Shown: positions 48,780 to 57,406 of the stretch, piece by piece
How positions within the stretch are numbered: the first letter of the stretch is position 1
Layout: the number at the start of each line of letters is the position of its first letter
Assembly (NCBI GenBank): GCA_036268995.1
Contig: DATATB010000026.1
Location: forward strand, 1 to 64,000
Direction of reading: 5' to 3'
DNA length: 64,000 nt
Origin: DATATB01 sp036268995
Lineage (GTDB): Bacteria; Planctomycetota; Planctomycetia; Pirellulales; PNKZ01
Translations under genes and position numbers: made by a program
The notes under the pieces: generated by a model
The model's input: the letters and a program-made list of their open reading frames with translations, nothing else
Told to the model about the DNA's origin: nothing
Databases searched by the model: none

Positions 48780-48811
48780 GGACTCCCCAGGCTGACGCCA
48801 TGGGGCTCGCC
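48780..48811. repeat. GGCGAGCCCCA palindrome, copy 2
   Basis: The reverse complement of 11915-11946 with three mismatches in 32. It lies directly in front of the preferred yraN start. Confidence 0.7.
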
Positions 48812-48855
48812 ACGATGCGAGGCACCGGCGCTCGCCACGAAGCGATTTCGCCGCG

Positions 48856-49227
48856 TTAGCCTTCCTGGCCGCTCTTGGTTTGGCGGCGTTCTTTCAAACG
48901 CACGGCCTTGCCGATGCGATCGCGGAGGAAGTACAGCTTGGCCCGGCGCACGATGCCCGACCGCTTGACCTCGATCTTGGCGATGCGGGGCGAGTGCAGC
49001 GGAAACTTGCGCTCGACGCCTTCGCCCTGCACGATGCGCCGCACGGCGAACATCGCCCGCGTGCCCGAGCCGCTGCGGGCGATCACCACGCCGTTGAAGA
49101 TCTGGATGCGTTCCTTCTCGCCTTCGAGGATGCGCGTGTGGACGTCCACCGTATCGCCCACGGCAAACTGCGGCACCTCGGTCTTGCGGCTGCTGGCCTC
49201 GACTTGTTCCAAAAGTTGCTGGCTCAT
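48856..49227 (-). CDS. rplS: 50S ribosomal protein L19
   Basis: A 123-residue ribosomal protein at the 30S-50S interface. Motifs are FAVGDTVDVHTRILEGEKER, VVIARSGSGTRAMFAVRRIV and GIVRRAKLYFLRDRIGKAVRL. The start ATG overlaps the trmD stop by ATGA. The cluster order is ffh-rpsP-trmD-rplS. Confidence 0.96.
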   Translation of the reverse strand: MSQQLLEQVEASSRKTEVPQFAVGDTVDVHTRILEGEKERIQIFNGVVIARSGSGTRAMFAVRRIVQGEGVERKFPLHSPRIAKIEVKRSGIVRRAKLYFLRDRIGKAVRLKERRQTKSGQEG

Positions 49228-49952
49228 CGAGCGTTCCTTTCTGATTCCGAATTCTCTGAATGCGCTGGATTTTCTGATTGAATTTGTTTGAGCCGCTCGG
49301 TTCGCCGGCGGCGCTCCTCGTCGCGCCACTGGGCGATCCGGTGATGGTCGCCGCTCAGCAGCACTTCGGGCACTTCGTAGCCGCGGTATTCACGCGGCCG
49401 GGTGTATTGCGAAAACTCCAGTAAACGGCCTTCGCCTGAAAACGAATCCTCGCCGCTGCTCCGCTCGTCCCCCAAAACGCCATCGACCAGGCGAATCACC
49501 GCGTCGATCATGACCATCGCTGCAACTTCGCCGCCACCCAGTACATAATCGCCGATCGAGATCTCGTCGGGCTCGAGGATTTGCTTGATCCGCTCGTCAA
49601 ACCCTTCGTAACGCCCACACAACAAGATCAGCCGCTTGTGCCGAGCCAATTCCTCCACAATGCCTTGCTCGAGCCGCCGCCCTTGGGGCGACAGCATGAC
49701 CAGGTGCCCCCGGTCGGGGGCTTCGGTCCAAACCTGTTCGACGCATTCCACCACCGGTTCGACTCGCAGCACCATGCCCGGCCCACCGCCAAACGGCCGG
49801 TCATCGACGCTGCGATGTTTTCCCCGGGCCCAATCGCGAATGTTCCACAGCCGAACGTCCACCAGCCCCGCGTCGATGGCCCGCTTCAGCAGGCTTTGAC
49901 CCAGATAGCCTGGAAACATTTCCGGGAACAGGGTCAACACATCGAAGCGCAT
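49224..49952 (-). CDS. trmD: tRNA (guanine37-N1)-methyltransferase TrmD
   Basis: A 242-residue SPOUT methyltransferase with a trefoil knot. Motifs are MRFDVLTLFPEMFPGYL, RPFGGGPGMVLRVEP, LCGRYEGFDERI and SIGDYVLGGGEVAAMVMIDA. Length and start are typical. It overlaps rplS. Confidence 0.96.
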   Translation of the reverse strand: MRFDVLTLFPEMFPGYLGQSLLKRAIDAGLVDVRLWNIRDWARGKHRSVDDRPFGGGPGMVLRVEPVVECVEQVWTEAPDRGHLVMLSPQGRRLEQGIVEELARHKRLILLCGRYEGFDERIKQILEPDEISIGDYVLGGGEVAAMVMIDAVIRLVDGVLGDERSSGEDSFSGEGRLLEFSQYTRPREYRGYEVPEVLLSGDHHRIAQWRDEERRRRTERLKQIQSENPAHSENSESERNAR

Positions 49953-50040
49953 TGGGCGTCTCGTCTACGGCCGCCCAATCCCTGGCCGGCGATTGGCCTC
50001 GCATTCAAATCGGCAAGTTTCCGCTCGCCGCTCGCCAAAC

Positions 50041-50526
50041 TCACTCCGCCGGCGCTTCGCCACCGGCAGCCGCTTCGGCCTCGCCAGGCGCTTGCTCGCC
50101 CGATGCTTGTTCGCCATTGCCGTGCTCGGCCGTTGGCGCTTGTTCAGCCGGCGCTCCTTCAGCCGACGCGGCCTCCTCGTGCTTCGGCTTGGGCACGTAC
50201 ACCGGTTCGGGCGCGGGCGGCACGACCTTCGGCATCGACAGCCGCTCGCGGGCTGCCTGCTGCTCGGCCAGACGCACTCCTTTGGAGCCGTACTTCTTAA
50301 TCAAAACCCCGACTTTTTCGCTGGCCTGGGCTCCCACGCTCAGCCAATAGTCGATGCGTTCGTTGTTCAGCAGGGCGCGGGCGTCGGTGTCGGGAATTTT
50401 TGGGTCGTAGGTGCCCAATTCTTCCAGCACGCGGCCATCACGCGGGGCGCGCGAGTCGGTCGCGCAAATGCGGAAGAACTGGCGGTGCTTCCGGCCCATC
50501 ATCTTCATGCGGATCTTGACTGCCAC
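50041..50526 (-). CDS. rpsP: 30S ribosomal protein S16 with long acidic tail
   Basis: A 161-residue S16. The conserved core spans residues 1-85 (VKIRMKMMGRKHRQFFRICA, GTYDP, IDYWLSVGAQ). The last 75 residues are an Ala/Glu/Pro/Gly-rich low-complexity extension that most bacterial S16 lack. Extended S16 tails are seen in some lineages. It lies between ffh and trmD. Confidence 0.95.
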   Translation of the reverse strand: MAVKIRMKMMGRKHRQFFRICATDSRAPRDGRVLEELGTYDPKIPDTDARALLNNERIDYWLSVGAQASEKVGVLIKKYGSKGVRLAEQQAARERLSMPKVVPPAPEPVYVPKPKHEEAASAEGAPAEQAPTAEHGNGEQASGEQAPGEAEAAAGGEAPAE

Positions 50527-50697
50527 GAAAAAATGCTCCTAACTACTTGTGCCGTCGAGAGTTCTTTAATTGTTTCCAGTCCGCCGGCGGACGGCTCTGG
50601 ACCTGCCACAGGCACTGGCGATGCGTTTTCGCCTGCCCGGGCCAGCGCAAAGCAGCGCACGGCAAACCCGTATTCCTAACCGTTTTGCAGCCGATGC

Positions 50698-52206
50698 TCA
50701 AGGGCTCTGCGGCGGATCTTTTCCGTCGCGGCCGTCGCGATGGTCACGCTTACGCTTGCGCAGCTCTTTTTCGCGCTGCTTGCGGAGCTTGGCTTTTTCC
50801 TCGCTGGTCAGCCGCTTGCCGGTGCTCCCCTTGGCTTTGCCCAGCGAAGCGCCGGGATCCAGGAATCCCCCCTGCTGCAATTGCTGCATGGCCTTGAGCC
50901 GGTCGCGCATGCCCATCGTGGCCATTTGCTTCATCATGTCGGCCATCGGCTCGTACTGCTTGATCAGCGCGTTGACCTCGGCCGGTTCGACGCCGGCGCC
51001 GGCCGCAATCCGCCGACGGCGGCTCTGATCGACAATCCGCGAGGGACTGCGCCGCTCGTCCGGCGTCATCGAATCGATGATCCCGCCCAGCCGCCGCATC
51101 TCCTGCTCGTGGTCCGTATCGCCCATCATCTCTTTCAGCGCGCCCATGCCGGGGATCATGCCCATCAGCTTATTGAGCGGCCCGAGCTTGCTGGTCTGCG
51201 ACATCATCTTGCGGAAGTCGTCGAGCGTGAACTCGCCCTTGCGAAGCCGCTCTTCCTGCTTCGCCATCTCGTCCTGGTCGAGCTTGTCGCGCGCCGTCTC
51301 CACCAGCGTTAGCACGTCGCCCATGCCCAAGATGCGGCCGGCCATGCGGTCCGGATGGAATTCTTCCAGCGCATCCAGGTGCTCGCCGGTGCCCATGAAC
51401 TTCAGCGGCACGCCCGTGATCGCCTTGACCGACAGCGCCGCTCCGCCGCGCGCGTCGCCATCGAGCTTGGTCATGATCACGCCATCCAGCTCCAAAGCTT
51501 CATTAAAAGCCTTGGCACTAGTCACAGCGTCCTGGCCGGTCATGGCATCCACGACCAGGTACACCTGCTCGGGCGAGACGCGGCGATCGATTCGCTTGAG
51601 TTGCTCCATCAACTCCTGGTCGATGTGCAAACGGCCGGCCGTATCGAGAATCACGACCTGCGCGCCGACCTCGCGGGCCTGCTTCACCGCCTGCTGGCAC
51701 ACCGCCACCGGATCCTGCGAATTCAGATCGGCGTAGACCGGCACGCCGAGCTGCTCGCCCAACACCTGCAACTGGTGCACGGCGGCGGGCCGCTGCAAGT
51801 CGGCGGCCACGAGCATCGGTTTGCGGCCCCGGTCGCGAATCAGCCGGGCCAGCTTCGCGCAAGTGGTCGTTTTGCCCGAGCCCTGCAAGCCGCACATCAT
51901 CAGCACGGTCACATCGCCGCGCAGGTGCAGCGAATGGTCGACCGGCCCCATCAGGTTCACCAGTTCCTGGTGAACGATGCCGACGAGCTGCTGCGTGGGA
52001 TTCAGTGCTTTGAGCACCTTCTCGCCGACGGCCTGCTCCGTAACCCGGCCCATAAAATCCTTGACCACCGGGTAGCTGACATCGGCCTCGAGCAGCGCCT
52101 GCTGCACCAGGCCCAGCCCTTCGCGCATATTGGCTTCGGTGAGCTTGGCCTTGCCGCTCAAGCTACGCAGTGCGGAAGTCAGACCTTCTTGCAGCGAGTC
52201 GAACAT
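50698..52206 (-). CDS. ffh: Signal recognition particle protein Ffh
   Basis: A 502-residue SRP54 GTPase targeting membrane proteins co-translationally. The G1 is GLQGSGKTTTCAKLA, G3 is DTAGRLH and G4 is MTKLDGDARGG. The M domain includes GLGMIPG-like MGMIPGMGALKEMMG and the RRRRIAAG RNA-binding stretch. A Lys/Arg-rich tail ends the protein. It leads the cluster; a 171-bp gap separates it from rpsP. Confidence 0.97.
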   Translation of the reverse strand: MFDSLQEGLTSALRSLSGKAKLTEANMREGLGLVQQALLEADVSYPVVKDFMGRVTEQAVGEKVLKALNPTQQLVGIVHQELVNLMGPVDHSLHLRGDVTVLMMCGLQGSGKTTTCAKLARLIRDRGRKPMLVAADLQRPAAVHQLQVLGEQLGVPVYADLNSQDPVAVCQQAVKQAREVGAQVVILDTAGRLHIDQELMEQLKRIDRRVSPEQVYLVVDAMTGQDAVTSAKAFNEALELDGVIMTKLDGDARGGAALSVKAITGVPLKFMGTGEHLDALEEFHPDRMAGRILGMGDVLTLVETARDKLDQDEMAKQEERLRKGEFTLDDFRKMMSQTSKLGPLNKLMGMIPGMGALKEMMGDTDHEQEMRRLGGIIDSMTPDERRSPSRIVDQSRRRRIAAGAGVEPAEVNALIKQYEPMADMMKQMATMGMRDRLKAMQQLQQGGFLDPGASLGKAKGSTGKRLTSEEKAKLRKQREKELRKRKRDHRDGRDGKDPPQSP

Positions 52207-52381
52207 GGGGAGAAAATGATGAATGCAGAGTGATGAATGATGAAAGACGAAAACGGCCGGCCCGCGGAACCTCGGATTCTAGCGAATCGGCGGCCGAATT
52301 GGCAACGCGGGCGAAACGGCGCTGCGGTACGGTAAAAATGCCGCGGGCTTGCCAAGCTGGCAACCGGAGGATTGCCCGTCT

Positions 52382-52801
52382 TTACCTTTCGATGATCGCC
52401 GCACGGTTTGCTCGAACAGTCCGGATGAACAAACCGAGGGCGGTGACAAGATAGGCGGGCAGCATTGCCAGGACGCCGCACATGATGTGCACCTCGCCGG
52501 TGCCAAGCGAACGTCCCAGCGCCAATAGAGCGGCGTTTTCATGTTCGTCCGAAATCACCGCGATCTCGTCGAGCGCAACTTTGGCCGCAGCAAAAACCGC
52601 CAGGATCAGCGGCAACGGGACCAAGGCCAAATAGGCCGCGATCACCGCCGCGTTGCGGCTCCTGGCGACCACCACGCACGCGCCGACGAAGATTGCAAAT
52701 CCCAAAACCGCGACCGAAAAACCAAGCGCTCCGAGCGTGTCCGCCAGCCATTGATAATACGGCATCGGCTGGGGTTCCATTACATCCGCGTCAGGAGTCA
52801 T
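52382..52801 (-). CDS. Small membrane protein, unknown function
   Basis: A 139-residue protein with three hydrophobic segments at about 27-50, 55-75 and 105-125. The soluble loop after segment two is acidic (ISDEHENAALL). It does not match a family I can name with confidence; a distant MotA/TolQ-like arrangement is possible. A RAYT-type repeat (52816-52840) lies 14 bp upstream of the start. An alternative ATG lies 7 codons further in. Confidence 0.65.
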   Translation of the reverse strand: MTPDADVMEPQPMPYYQWLADTLGALGFSVAVLGFAIFVGACVVVARSRNAAVIAAYLALVPLPLILAVFAAAKVALDEIAVISDEHENAALLALGRSLGTGEVHIMCGVLAMLPAYLVTALGLFIRTVRANRAAIIER

Positions 52802-52815
52802 GTTTTGGCCCTTTG

Positions 52816-52840
52816 AAAAAGGGGTCAGAACTATTTTTTG
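52816..52840. repeat. Solo GGGGTCAGAACTATTTTT repeat
   Basis: AAAAAGGGGTCAGAACTATT then TTTTG. It is identical over its core to the two copies flanking the RAYT gene at 58543 and 59302. Relative to the gene downstream (minus strand) it has the same orientation as those copies. Confidence 0.85.
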
Positions 52841-52911
52841 CAAGAGCGTGCTGCCACCCACTTGCCGGCTAACATTCTATCCGACTACCTCAGCGCTTGC
52901 TGCTTGATTCA

Positions 52912-54072
52912 TCAGCCGGCTGCCGCCGCGGCGATTGCGGCCACGGCGGCGTCCACGTCGTCGGCCGTGCTCAGGCAGCCCAAGCTCAGCCGTAGCGTGC
53001 CGCCGTGGTCGAGCGTGCCCAGCGCAGCGTGCATCAGCGGTGCGCAGTGCAGCCCCGGCCGGCCTTGCACGCGATAGGCCGTGTCCAATAGCAGCGCCAG
53101 CTCTTGCGGGTCGTAGCCATCGACCGTGATGCTGGCGATGCCGACGCGCTGCTCGCCAGGCGGCGGCCCGAAGAGCCGCACGCCTTTGATGCTCGCCAGT
53201 CCGGCCAGCAGTCGGTTGGTGAGCACGATCGAATCGGCCCGGACGCGCTCGACCGTGCGCTGGTGCAGGTAATCCACACCGGCCGCCAGACCGACAATGC
53301 CCGGCACATTGAGATTGCCGGCCTCAAAACGGTCGGGCAATTCGTCCGGCTGGCGATCCGACTGGCTGCGGCTGCCCGTGCCGCCGCGCCTCAGCGGTTC
53401 GGGTTCCACTCCTGGCCGAAGATACAACAGGCCGGTGCCCAGCGGCCCGAGCAAGCCCTTGTGGCCCGGCGCGGCCAGCAGGTCAATCTCCAACTGGCCG
53501 GCGTTCAGCGGCACTTCGCCCAATGTTTGCGCCGCATCGACCAGCAGCAGGCCGCCGCGCCGATGGGCCACGACGCCGATGTCGCGAATCGGCTGGATGG
53601 CGCCGGTGACGTTCGACGCATGCGTGACGACCACCAACTGCGTGCTGGGCAGCCACGCCCGTTCGATCTCCGCCGGATCCACAAAGCCGCTCGCATCGCA
53701 GCCGACGCGCGTCACGCGGATACGTCCGGCATCTTCTAATGCCCCTAGCGGTCGCAGCACCGAATTGTGTTCGACCACGGTGGTAATCACATGCGTGCCG
53801 TCGCGTACGGTGCCGAGGATCGCCTGATTGAGCGCATCGGTGCCGCTATAGCAAAAGACCACGCGTCGCGCGTCGCCCGCGCCGATCAGCCGCGCGATGC
53901 CGCTGCGTGCTTGCTCCACCTGGTCTTGCACCTCCAGCGCTTCGGCATACACCCCGCGGCCGGCCGGCGCTCCCAGTTCGCGCTGATACCGCTCGACCGC
54001 GGCATACACGGCCTCCGGCTTCGGCCAGCTCGTGGCGGCATGGTCGAGATAAATTCGCTGGGCTTGGGGCAT
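52912..54072 (-). CDS. Cysteine desulfurase (class V aminotransferase)
   Basis: A 386-residue PLP enzyme releasing sulfur from cysteine. The N-terminus YLDHAATSWPKP, the PLP-lysine segment LAAPGHKGLLGP and the catalytic-Cys segment RPGLHCAPLMH are clear. These point to the cysteine-desulfurase family with an RxGxHC loop rather than IscS or SufS. It stands alone, without isc or suf genes. A degenerate GGGGxCAGAAC repeat lies 41 bp upstream. The sulfur acceptor is unknown; moa thiolation is a possibility. Confidence 0.9.
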   Translation of the reverse strand: MPQAQRIYLDHAATSWPKPEAVYAAVERYQRELGAPAGRGVYAEALEVQDQVEQARSGIARLIGAGDARRVVFCYSGTDALNQAILGTVRDGTHVITTVVEHNSVLRPLGALEDAGRIRVTRVGCDASGFVDPAEIERAWLPSTQLVVVTHASNVTGAIQPIRDIGVVAHRRGGLLLVDAAQTLGEVPLNAGQLEIDLLAAPGHKGLLGPLGTGLLYLRPGVEPEPLRRGGTGSRSQSDRQPDELPDRFEAGNLNVPGIVGLAAGVDYLHQRTVERVRADSIVLTNRLLAGLASIKGVRLFGPPPGEQRVGIASITVDGYDPQELALLLDTAYRVQGRPGLHCAPLMHAALGTLDHGGTLRLSLGCLSTADDVDAAVAAIAAAAAG

Positions 54073-54113
54073 ACGTCCAGTTTACCCGACTCGCTTGGAT
54101 CGGCCGGCTCTCG

Positions 54114-54137
54114 AAAGGGGGCAGAACGATTTTCCGC
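54114..54137. repeat. Degenerate GGGGTCAGAACTATTTTT repeat
   Basis: AAAGGGGGCAGAACGATTTT followed by CCGC matches the RAYT-type repeat at about 20 of 24 positions. Orientation is the same as at 52816, and it lies upstream of the cysteine desulfurase gene. Confidence 0.6.
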
Positions 54138-54265
54138 AATCGCCGCTGGGACGCGTTCTTACGCCCGTCGAGGTTGGGACAGCTAGGCTGACGGCCCCCC
54201 TGGATAGTGTCACATAAATGTTTCGCAGAAAAGAACTTGCCGCGCTTTGCTCTATTTGGGGTGGC

Positions 54266-54271
54266 TATAAT
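54266..54271 (+). promoter_or_regulatory. Candidate -10 box of the kinase gene
   Basis: TATAAT, 36 bp before the kinase ATG. No good -35 at standard distance; TTGCTC-like sequence is too close. It could be an extended or weak promoter. Confidence 0.35.
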
Positions 54272-54306
54272 CGGGGCGCGCTCCCCGGTGACCGGAATCC
54301 GCAGCG

Positions 54307-57300
54307 ATGGCCCTCGACCTTGAAGCCGTCATCAAGCAACTGACCGAGTCCAGCATCATTGCGCAGGGCAAGCTCGAAAATTTCATCCCGCCGAAGGCCC
54401 ATCCTGCGACCGTCGAAGAACTCGTTCAGGAACTCGTCAAGAGCCACGAGCTGACGGCGTTCCAGGCTGCCCAAGTCAAGGCGGGCAAGGCCAAGGCGCT
54501 CATCCTGGGCGAGTACACCATCCTCGACAAGATCGGGGCGGGCGGCATGGGGCAAGTCTTCAAGGCCCAGCATCGGCGCATGAAACGCGTGGTGGCCATC
54601 AAGATGTTGCCGCCGGCCATGACCAAGGATGTCGCGGCGCTCGCCCGCTTCCAACGGGAAGTCGAGGCGGCAGCCAAGCTCAGCCATCCCAACATCGTCG
54701 CCGCTCACGATGCTGGCCAGGCTGGTTCCGTTCACTTCCTGGTACTGGAATATGTCGAGGGCAAAGACCTTTCCGCAATGGTCAAGAAGGACGGGCCGTT
54801 TCCGCTCGGCAAAGCCGTCAACTATATCCTGCAAGCGGCCACGGGATTGGAGTTCGCCCACAGCGAAGGCGTTGTCCATCGCGACATCAAGCCCGCCAAC
54901 TTGCTGTTGGACAAAAAAGGCGTCGTCAAGATTCTCGACATGGGGCTGGCCCGCATCGATTCGCCCGGCGAAGCCCAGGCCGAACTCACCGGCACCGGGG
55001 CCGTGATGGGCACGGTCGATTACATGAGTCCCGAGCAGGCATTCAACACGAAGGACGCCGACTCGCGGGCCGACATTTATAGCCTCGGCTGTTCGTTGTA
55101 CTACCTGCTCGCAGCCAAGCCCACCTATGCCGGTCAAACGGTTGTCGAAAAAATCTTTGCCCATAAAGAGAAGCCGATCCCCTCGCTACGAGAAATCCAG
55201 CCTGAGGTTTCCGAACAGCTCGAAGCGGTCTTCAACAAGATGGTGGCCAAGAAGATCGAGGATCGCTACCAGACGATGACCGAAGTCGTGGCCGATCTGG
55301 AACAGTGCCAGTCGGCATTGAGTGCAGCGGCCACTTCGGCGACCGGCGTCTGGCAGTCCTCGACGGCGGTTGTCGAAGCGTCCGACCTGTCGATCGCCTT
55401 TCAACACGCGAACCTACCCTCGATCCCCAGCGGCTTTGCCGACCCGCCCCCGGAGCGGCCTAAGCAGCGGCGCAAGGCTGCCAAGCCAGGCGGCCCGCCC
55501 TGGAAGAACAGCAAGGTCTTGATGGGTGCGGGGGCGGCCGGGTTCTTGCTCGTGCTGTTGGGCGTGATCTTCATGCTCAAGACCAAAGACGGCACGCTGG
55601 TCATCGAGGTCAATCAACCGGACGCAACGGTGCAGGTGTTGGACCCGGAGGGCAAAGTCGAGATCAGCCAGCCAGGAGGCCTGGAGCCAATCTCCATTTC
55701 GGTCGTTCCCGGCAAGCACCGGATTCGGGTGGAGAAGGACGGCTTTGTGGCGATTGCGACCGAGGTGGAAATTCAGACCGGCCAATCGCTGCCGCTTCGA
55801 GCGAGACTGGTGGCGAAGCCGAAAGAGGTCGCCGCTAGCGCCACGCAGCCTTGGAACACGCCGGCCTTCCAGCAATGGATGAAGGACGTTCAGGCCATGC
55901 CCGCCGAAAAGCAGGTGGAAGCCGTCAGCAAGAAGCTGATGGAACTGAATCCGGGGTTTGATGGGAGGGTGACGGGACACGACGGGAAAGGTACGCCCAA
56001 GATTGAGAACGGCGTGGTCACGGACTTCGGAATCATCACCGACGACGTAACTGATATTTCGCCGGTGCGTGCATTCGCTGGACTGAAGCAGCTTGCGGTC
56101 AGCGGCGAAGGAGATCTCAAAACCAAGGCCAGGCTGTCGGATCTCTCGCCCTTGCAGGGAATGGCTTTGACGAACCTGAACGTAAACGCCTATCCAAACT
56201 TGTCCGACTTGTCGCCGCTACGAGGGATGCCGCTCACGCAACTAAGCGTTTCCAGGTCAAAGGTATCTGATCTGTCGCCCCTTGCCGGCATGAAACTGAA
56301 CAGTTTGTATTGCTTCGAGAATCCAATTTCTGACTTGTCGCCGCTGGCAGGAATGCCTCTTTCACGCCTAAATATTAACCGGACCCAGGTCTTCGATCTC
56401 TTGCCCCTGCACGAATGCAAACAACTGACACGGCTGAGCGTCAGTGAAACCAAAGTCACCCCCGCTGCCGTCGCCGCCCTGCAAAAAGCCCTGCCCGATT
56501 GCAAAATCGAATGGGACGGTCCGGCGAAGACGACTTCAAGCAAGAAGCTCGCCTACCTCGATCCCGCCTTCCAAGCATGGATCAAAGACGTGCAGGCCCT
56601 GCCAGCCGAGAAGCAGGTCGAAGCGGTCAGCGAGAAGCTGATGGAATTGAATCCGGGGTTTGACGGCGTATTTGCTGGGACGCCGAAAGTCGATGGCGGC
56701 GTCGTGACCGCGCTGAGTTTTGCCACCGATGACGTGACCGATATTTCGCCGGTGCGAGCGCTCGCCGGTTTGAAGCGCCTCGGATGTAGCGGCCGGAAAA
56801 CCGGAAAGCTGGCAGACCTCTCCCCGCTGGCCGGCATGCACTTGCTGTCGCTGGAATGCCACCACACTGCGGTCAGCGACCTGTCGCCGGTAACGGGAAT
56901 GAGCTTGCAACGCTTGAGTGTTACCGCAACGAAAGTCTCGGACTTGCGGCCCCTGGAAAAAATGCCCCTGACAGACCTCAGCTGTTCTTACAACACCCCG
57001 GTTTCGGACTTGTCGCCGCTACGAGGAATGAAGCTCACGCGGCTCGAGTGCGAGGGCACCAATGTCTCCGATCTCTCGCCGCTGGCTGGAATGCCGCTCG
57101 GCACGCTCACTTGCGGCTCGACGAAGGTTTCCGACCTCCGGCCACTGCAAACATGCAAATCCATGAAGAGCGTCAATCTCAGGAAGTGCCCCGTTACCGC
57201 CGCTGGCGTCGCCGCCCTGCAAAAAGCCCTGCCCAATTGCAAGATCGAATGGGACGATCCGGCGAAGGCAGGCCCCTCGTCCCGGCCCTCTCCCGAAAGG

Positions 57301-57348
57301 GGAGAGGGAGCGAAGAGGTCCTCACCAGCGCCTGCGGGCAAGAAGTAG
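54307..57348 (+). CDS. Transmembrane Ser/Thr protein kinase with leucine-rich-like repeats
   Basis: A 1013-residue kinase. The catalytic domain spans about 70-335: Gly loop GAGGMGQV (77-84), Lys99, HRDIKPAN (191-198), DMG at 211-213 in place of DFG, and GTVDYMSPEQAF. A basic Pro-rich linker precedes one membrane helix (about 402-424). A PEGA-like domain follows (about 430-500). Then come two copies of a module, each with a FQxWxKDVQAxPAEKQVEAV segment and leucine-rich repeats of the type LSDLSPLxGMPL. The extracytoplasmic part may bind protein or cell-wall ligands. The last 20 residues derive from a CCCTCTCC-family palindrome. Confidence 0.93.
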   Translation: MALDLEAVIKQLTESSIIAQGKLENFIPPKAHPATVEELVQELVKSHELTAFQAAQVKAGKAKALILGEYTILDKIGAGGMGQVFKAQHRRMKRVVAIKMLPPAMTKDVAALARFQREVEAAAKLSHPNIVAAHDAGQAGSVHFLVLEYVEGKDLSAMVKKDGPFPLGKAVNYILQAATGLEFAHSEGVVHRDIKPANLLLDKKGVVKILDMGLARIDSPGEAQAELTGTGAVMGTVDYMSPEQAFNTKDADSRADIYSLGCSLYYLLAAKPTYAGQTVVEKIFAHKEKPIPSLREIQPEVSEQLEAVFNKMVAKKIEDRYQTMTEVVADLEQCQSALSAAATSATGVWQSSTAVVEASDLSIAFQHANLPSIPSGFADPPPERPKQRRKAAKPGGPPWKNSKVLMGAGAAGFLLVLLGVIFMLKTKDGTLVIEVNQPDATVQVLDPEGKVEISQPGGLEPISISVVPGKHRIRVEKDGFVAIATEVEIQTGQSLPLRARLVAKPKEVAASATQPWNTPAFQQWMKDVQAMPAEKQVEAVSKKLMELNPGFDGRVTGHDGKGTPKIENGVVTDFGIITDDVTDISPVRAFAGLKQLAVSGEGDLKTKARLSDLSPLQGMALTNLNVNAYPNLSDLSPLRGMPLTQLSVSRSKVSDLSPLAGMKLNSLYCFENPISDLSPLAGMPLSRLNINRTQVFDLLPLHECKQLTRLSVSETKVTPAAVAALQKALPDCKIEWDGPAKTTSSKKLAYLDPAFQAWIKDVQALPAEKQVEAVSEKLMELNPGFDGVFAGTPKVDGGVVTALSFATDDVTDISPVRALAGLKRLGCSGRKTGKLADLSPLAGMHLLSLECHHTAVSDLSPVTGMSLQRLSVTATKVSDLRPLEKMPLTDLSCSYNTPVSDLSPLRGMKLTRLECEGTNVSDLSPLAGMPLGTLTCGSTKVSDLRPLQTCKSMKSVNLRKCPVTAAGVAALQKALPNCKIEWDDPAKAGPSSRPSPERGEGAKRSSPAPAGKK
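55861..57256 (+). repeat. Intragenic duplication in the kinase C-terminus
   Basis: Two consecutive modules (about 55861-56523 and 56566-57256) share the same order of motifs. Their ends are nearly identical in DNA: CCGCCCTGCAAAAAGCCCTG occurs at 56476 and 57213, followed by CCCxATTGCAAxATCGAATG. High identity suggests a recent or gene-converted duplication. Confidence 0.8.
57286..57308. repeat. CCCTCTCC-family palindrome inside the kinase 3' end
   Basis: CCCTCTCCC-GAAA-GGGGAGAGGG is a near-perfect hairpin within the coding sequence, just before the stop at 57346-57348. It encodes the end of the kinase and may also act as a terminator. Confidence 0.75.
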
Positions 57349-57406
57349 CTGGTCTTGATCGTCTTGGTTCTGATTGACCGGTGAGTCGGACAAAAAACGC
57401 CCGGTG

